A DNA stretch of 6,704 nucleotides from an uncultured Alphaproteobacteria bacterium (GTDB lineage: Bacteria; Pseudomonadota; Alphaproteobacteria; RF32; CAG-239), in assembly GCA_944391355.1 (NCBI GenBank), contig CALXTG010000090.1, positions 1-6,704 of the forward strand. The letters are read 5' to 3'. Both the position numbers and the translations under genes were made by a program. Shown here piece by piece: positions 4,649 to 6,704 of the stretch (positions are counted from its first letter, which is position 1; each line of letters begins with the position of its first letter). The notes beneath the pieces are model-generated. The model saw only the letters and a list, made by a program, of their open reading frames with translations, did not search any database and was not told the origin of the DNA.

Positions 4649-6472
4649 ATGAATTTAAGAAACATAGCCATAATCGCTCACGTCGACCACGGCAAAACCA
4701 CAATGGTAGACGGCTTGTTAAAACAGAGCGGTACCTTTCGTGACAATCAGAAAGTGGCTGAATGCGTTATGGACAGCAATGACCTTGAACGCGAACGCGG
4801 CATTACCATTTTATCCAAATGCACTTCGGTCAACTGGCAAGGCACGCATATCAATATCGTCGACACCCCGGGCCACGCCGATTTCGGCGGCGAAGTCGAA
4901 CGCATTTTATCAATGGTCGACGGTGTGGTTCTGCTGGTTGACTCTTCCGAAGGACCGATGCCCCAGACCAAATTCGTACTCGGCAAGGCATTGAAAATCG
5001 GTCTGAATCCGATTGTTGTCATTAATAAGGCCGATAAAGCCGACGCCCGCGTTGATGAAGTGCTGGATGAAATTTTTGATCTTTTTGTCAGCCTCAATGC
5101 CAACGACCGCCAACTGGACTTCCCGGTTCTTTATGCCTCGGGTCGCAACGGCTGGGCTGTCAAAGACCTTGACAAAGACGAGAAAAAAGACTTAACGCCG
5201 CTGTTTGAACTGATTTTATCTTATGTCAAAGAACCGGACTGCCAGCCCGACGAACCTTTCAAAATGCTGGCCACCACTCTGGAAGCCGACAAATTCGTCG
5301 GCCGCATTCTGACCGGAAAAATCCAGGCCGGAAAAATCAAAGTCAGCGACACGATTAAAGCGCTCAATGCCGAAAACAACGAAGTTGAACGTTTTCGCGT
5401 CAGCAAAATCCTTGCTTATCGCGGCTTAAACCGCGAAAGCCTGACCGAAGCCGCTGCCGGCGATATCGTCGCTCTGGCCGGCGCTTCCAAAGCCACCGTA
5501 GCCGATACGCTCTGCGCTTTGGAGGTTTCGGAATCCCTGCACGCCCAGCCGATTGACCCGCCGACGCTGGCAATGTCTTTTTCGGTTAATGATTCGCCTC
5601 TGGCCGGCCGCGAGGGTGATAAAGTAACCTCCCGCATGATTTGGGACCGTCTCTGCAAAGAAGCCGAAGGCAACATTGCCCTGCGCATTTCCCGTACCGA
5701 TTCGACCGATACTTTTGAAGTCGCCGGCCGCGGTGAACTGCAGCTTGGCGTTCTGATTGAAACCATGCGCCGCGAAGGGTTTGAACTGTCAATTTCCCGT
5801 CCCCGGGTTCTGATGAAAAAAGACGAGAACGGCCAGCTTCTAGAACCGGTCGAAGAAGTCGTTGTAGACGTTGATGAAGAATTTTCCGGGGTTGTTGTCG
5901 AAAAAATCGGCCAGCGCCGCGGCGAATTGATTGAGATGATTCCTTCGCAGGTTGGCAACAAAGTCCGCCTGATTTTCAATGCCCCGTCACGCGGCTTAAT
6001 CGGTTATCACTCCGAATTTCTGACCGATACGCGCGGCACCGGCGTCATGAACCGCCTGTTCAAAGCCTATGAGCCTTATAAAGGCGATATCGACAGTCGC
6101 CGCAACGGTGTTCTGATTTCTTCGGAATCCGGCACGGCCATTGCCTATTCATTATGGAAACTGCAGGATCGCGGCCCGATGTTCATTGATTCCGGCGTTC
6201 CCGTTTATACCGGCATGATTATCGGCGAACATACCAAACCCAACGATCTGGAAGTTAACCCCACCAAGGCCAAGCAACTCACCAACATTCGCGCCGCCGG
6301 CAAAGATGAGGCCATCGACCTGATTCCGCCGCGCAAAATGTCTTTGGAACAGGGGTTGTCTTATATTCAGGAAGACGAACTTCTGGAAGTCACGCCCAAA
6401 AGCCTGCGCCTGCGCAAACGTATCCTTGATCCGATTATGCGTAAACGCTCCAAACCGGAAATCATGGCTTAA
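4649..6472 (+). CDS. typA: Ribosome-associated translational GTPase TypA/BipA
   Basis: A GTPase of the EF-G family that binds the ribosome and supports ribosome assembly and growth at low temperature or under stress. The 607 residues match the family length. All GTP-binding motifs are intact: G1 AHVDHGKTT (10-18), G2 region RERGITI (48-54), G3 DTPGH (72-76), G4 NKAD (126-129) and G5 around ASGR (163-166). The beta-barrel domain II follows at about 205-290, then EF-G domain III- and V-like parts. The BipA-specific C-terminal domain carries RGLIGYHSEFLTDTRGTGVMN and then NPTKAKQLTNIRAAGKDEA-like signatures near 540. This domain separates it from EF-G and LepA. AGGAAAG lies about 10 bases before the start. 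The gene stands alone between its own promoter (4564-4591) and a terminator at 6477-6505. Confidence 0.98.
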   Translation: MNLRNIAIIAHVDHGKTTMVDGLLKQSGTFRDNQKVAECVMDSNDLERERGITILSKCTSVNWQGTHINIVDTPGHADFGGEVERILSMVDGVVLLVDSSEGPMPQTKFVLGKALKIGLNPIVVINKADKADARVDEVLDEIFDLFVSLNANDRQLDFPVLYASGRNGWAVKDLDKDEKKDLTPLFELILSYVKEPDCQPDEPFKMLATTLEADKFVGRILTGKIQAGKIKVSDTIKALNAENNEVERFRVSKILAYRGLNRESLTEAAAGDIVALAGASKATVADTLCALEVSESLHAQPIDPPTLAMSFSVNDSPLAGREGDKVTSRMIWDRLCKEAEGNIALRISRTDSTDTFEVAGRGELQLGVLIETMRREGFELSISRPRVLMKKDENGQLLEPVEEVVVDVDEEFSGVVVEKIGQRRGELIEMIPSQVGNKVRLIFNAPSRGLIGYHSEFLTDTRGTGVMNRLFKAYEPYKGDIDSRRNGVLISSESGTAIAYSLWKLQDRGPMFIDSGVPVYTGMIIGEHTKPNDLEVNPTKAKQLTNIRAAGKDEAIDLIPPRKMSLEQGLSYIQEDELLEVTPKSLRLRKRILDPIMRKRSKPEIMA

Positions 6473-6476
6473 ACCC

Positions 6477-6505
6477 AAAAAGGTCTTCGCAAGAAGACCT
6501 TTTTT
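6477..6505. terminator. Bidirectional Rho-independent terminator after typA
   Basis: Stem AGGTCTTC (6481-6488), loop GCAA, GAAGACCT (6493-6500), with A-run on the left and T-run on the right. It serves typA (stop at 6472) and, read on the minus strand, the outer-membrane protein gene whose stop is at 6534. Confidence 0.92.
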
Positions 6506-6533
6506 ATTACCTTTTCCCTTACGAAAAACCTCC

Positions 6534-6704
6534 TCAAAAGCTATAAGCAACATTCAGATTAAACTGAGTGTCGTTATATTGGTCGCCGAAGGTGTGCGAG
6601 ACCGAAGCGGATAATGTCCAGCCGTCCCCTGTTTCCGCGCTGACGCCTATTTCTCCGTAGCCCAGCGTCCCGTCTTCAAGCGCCTGAACATTGTTTATAT
6701 CTCC
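6534..6704 (-). CDS. Autotransporter-like outer-membrane beta-barrel protein, C-terminal 56 residues, cut by window edge
   Basis: The open frame runs from the window edge to a TGA at 6536-6534. The sequence shows alternating polar and hydrophobic residues of barrel strands: LGYGEIGVSAETGDGWTLSA, then SVSHTFGDQYNDTQFNLNVAYSF. The last strand ends in an aromatic Phe at the very C-terminus, the signal recognised by the BAM assembly machinery. The pattern of a strand, a short turn with GD, then a last strand ending in AYSF is like the end of type V autotransporter barrels or related porin-like proteins. The passenger or N-terminus lies outside the window, so the substrate or role is unknown. It converges on typA across the shared terminator at 6477-6505. 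Confidence 0.8.
   Translation of the reverse strand, partial: GDINNVQALEDGTLGYGEIGVSAETGDGWTLSASVSHTFGDQYNDTQFNLNVAYSF

Noticed and set aside
4618..4743. Short plus-strand frame starting MYDHLGKKKK, overlapping the start of typA
   Set aside because: It reads typA out of frame, gives a low-complexity basic peptide and has no ribosome binding site; the typA start is well supported.
5416..5979. 187-codon minus-strand open frame inside typA
   Set aside because: It is the antisense shadow of a conserved gene; the Ser/Arg-rich translation has no recognisable domain.

Overview
The window looks like chromosomal DNA of a Gram-negative bacterium of moderately low GC, most likely an alphaproteobacterium. 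This rests on three things: the alphaproteobacterial style of the GroEL N-terminus, a partial outer-membrane beta-barrel protein at the right end, and an A24 prepilin peptidase. The assignment is inference; no 16S gene or other decisive marker is present. No insertion sequence, CRISPR array, tRNA or rRNA is visible.

Layout. On the minus strand, bases 1-1045 hold the chaperonin operon groES-groEL, with groEL running off the left edge. Diverging from it on the plus strand is a two-gene unit of unknown soluble proteins (1241-1579 and 1585-2085), driven by a good sigma70-type promoter at 1176-1204. This unit converges on a minus-strand pair: a type IV prepilin peptidase (2893-3576) followed by a single-domain, six-transmembrane voltage-gated cation channel (2125-2859). 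A symmetric hairpin at 2087-2120 can terminate both converging units. Further right, two overlapping minus-strand genes (3717-4118 and 4112-4465) encode small four-helix membrane proteins that look like distant tandem paralogues. They have their own terminator and a promoter that diverges from the promoter of typA/bipA (4649-6472, plus). typA ends at another bidirectional hairpin. Beyond it the last 56 residues of an autotransporter-like outer-membrane barrel are read on the minus strand.

How the genes relate. groESL (protein folding) and typA (ribosome-associated GTPase for stress and cold growth) are housekeeping genes. The accessory content lies between them. The most interesting items are the channel with a non-canonical TLDGWAG selectivity filter next to a prepilin peptidase without the cysteine tetrad, the unknown two-gene unit opposite groESL, and the membrane-protein pair. 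No strong case for a complete new defence or metabolic system can be made from this window; these three loci are the candidates worth following.
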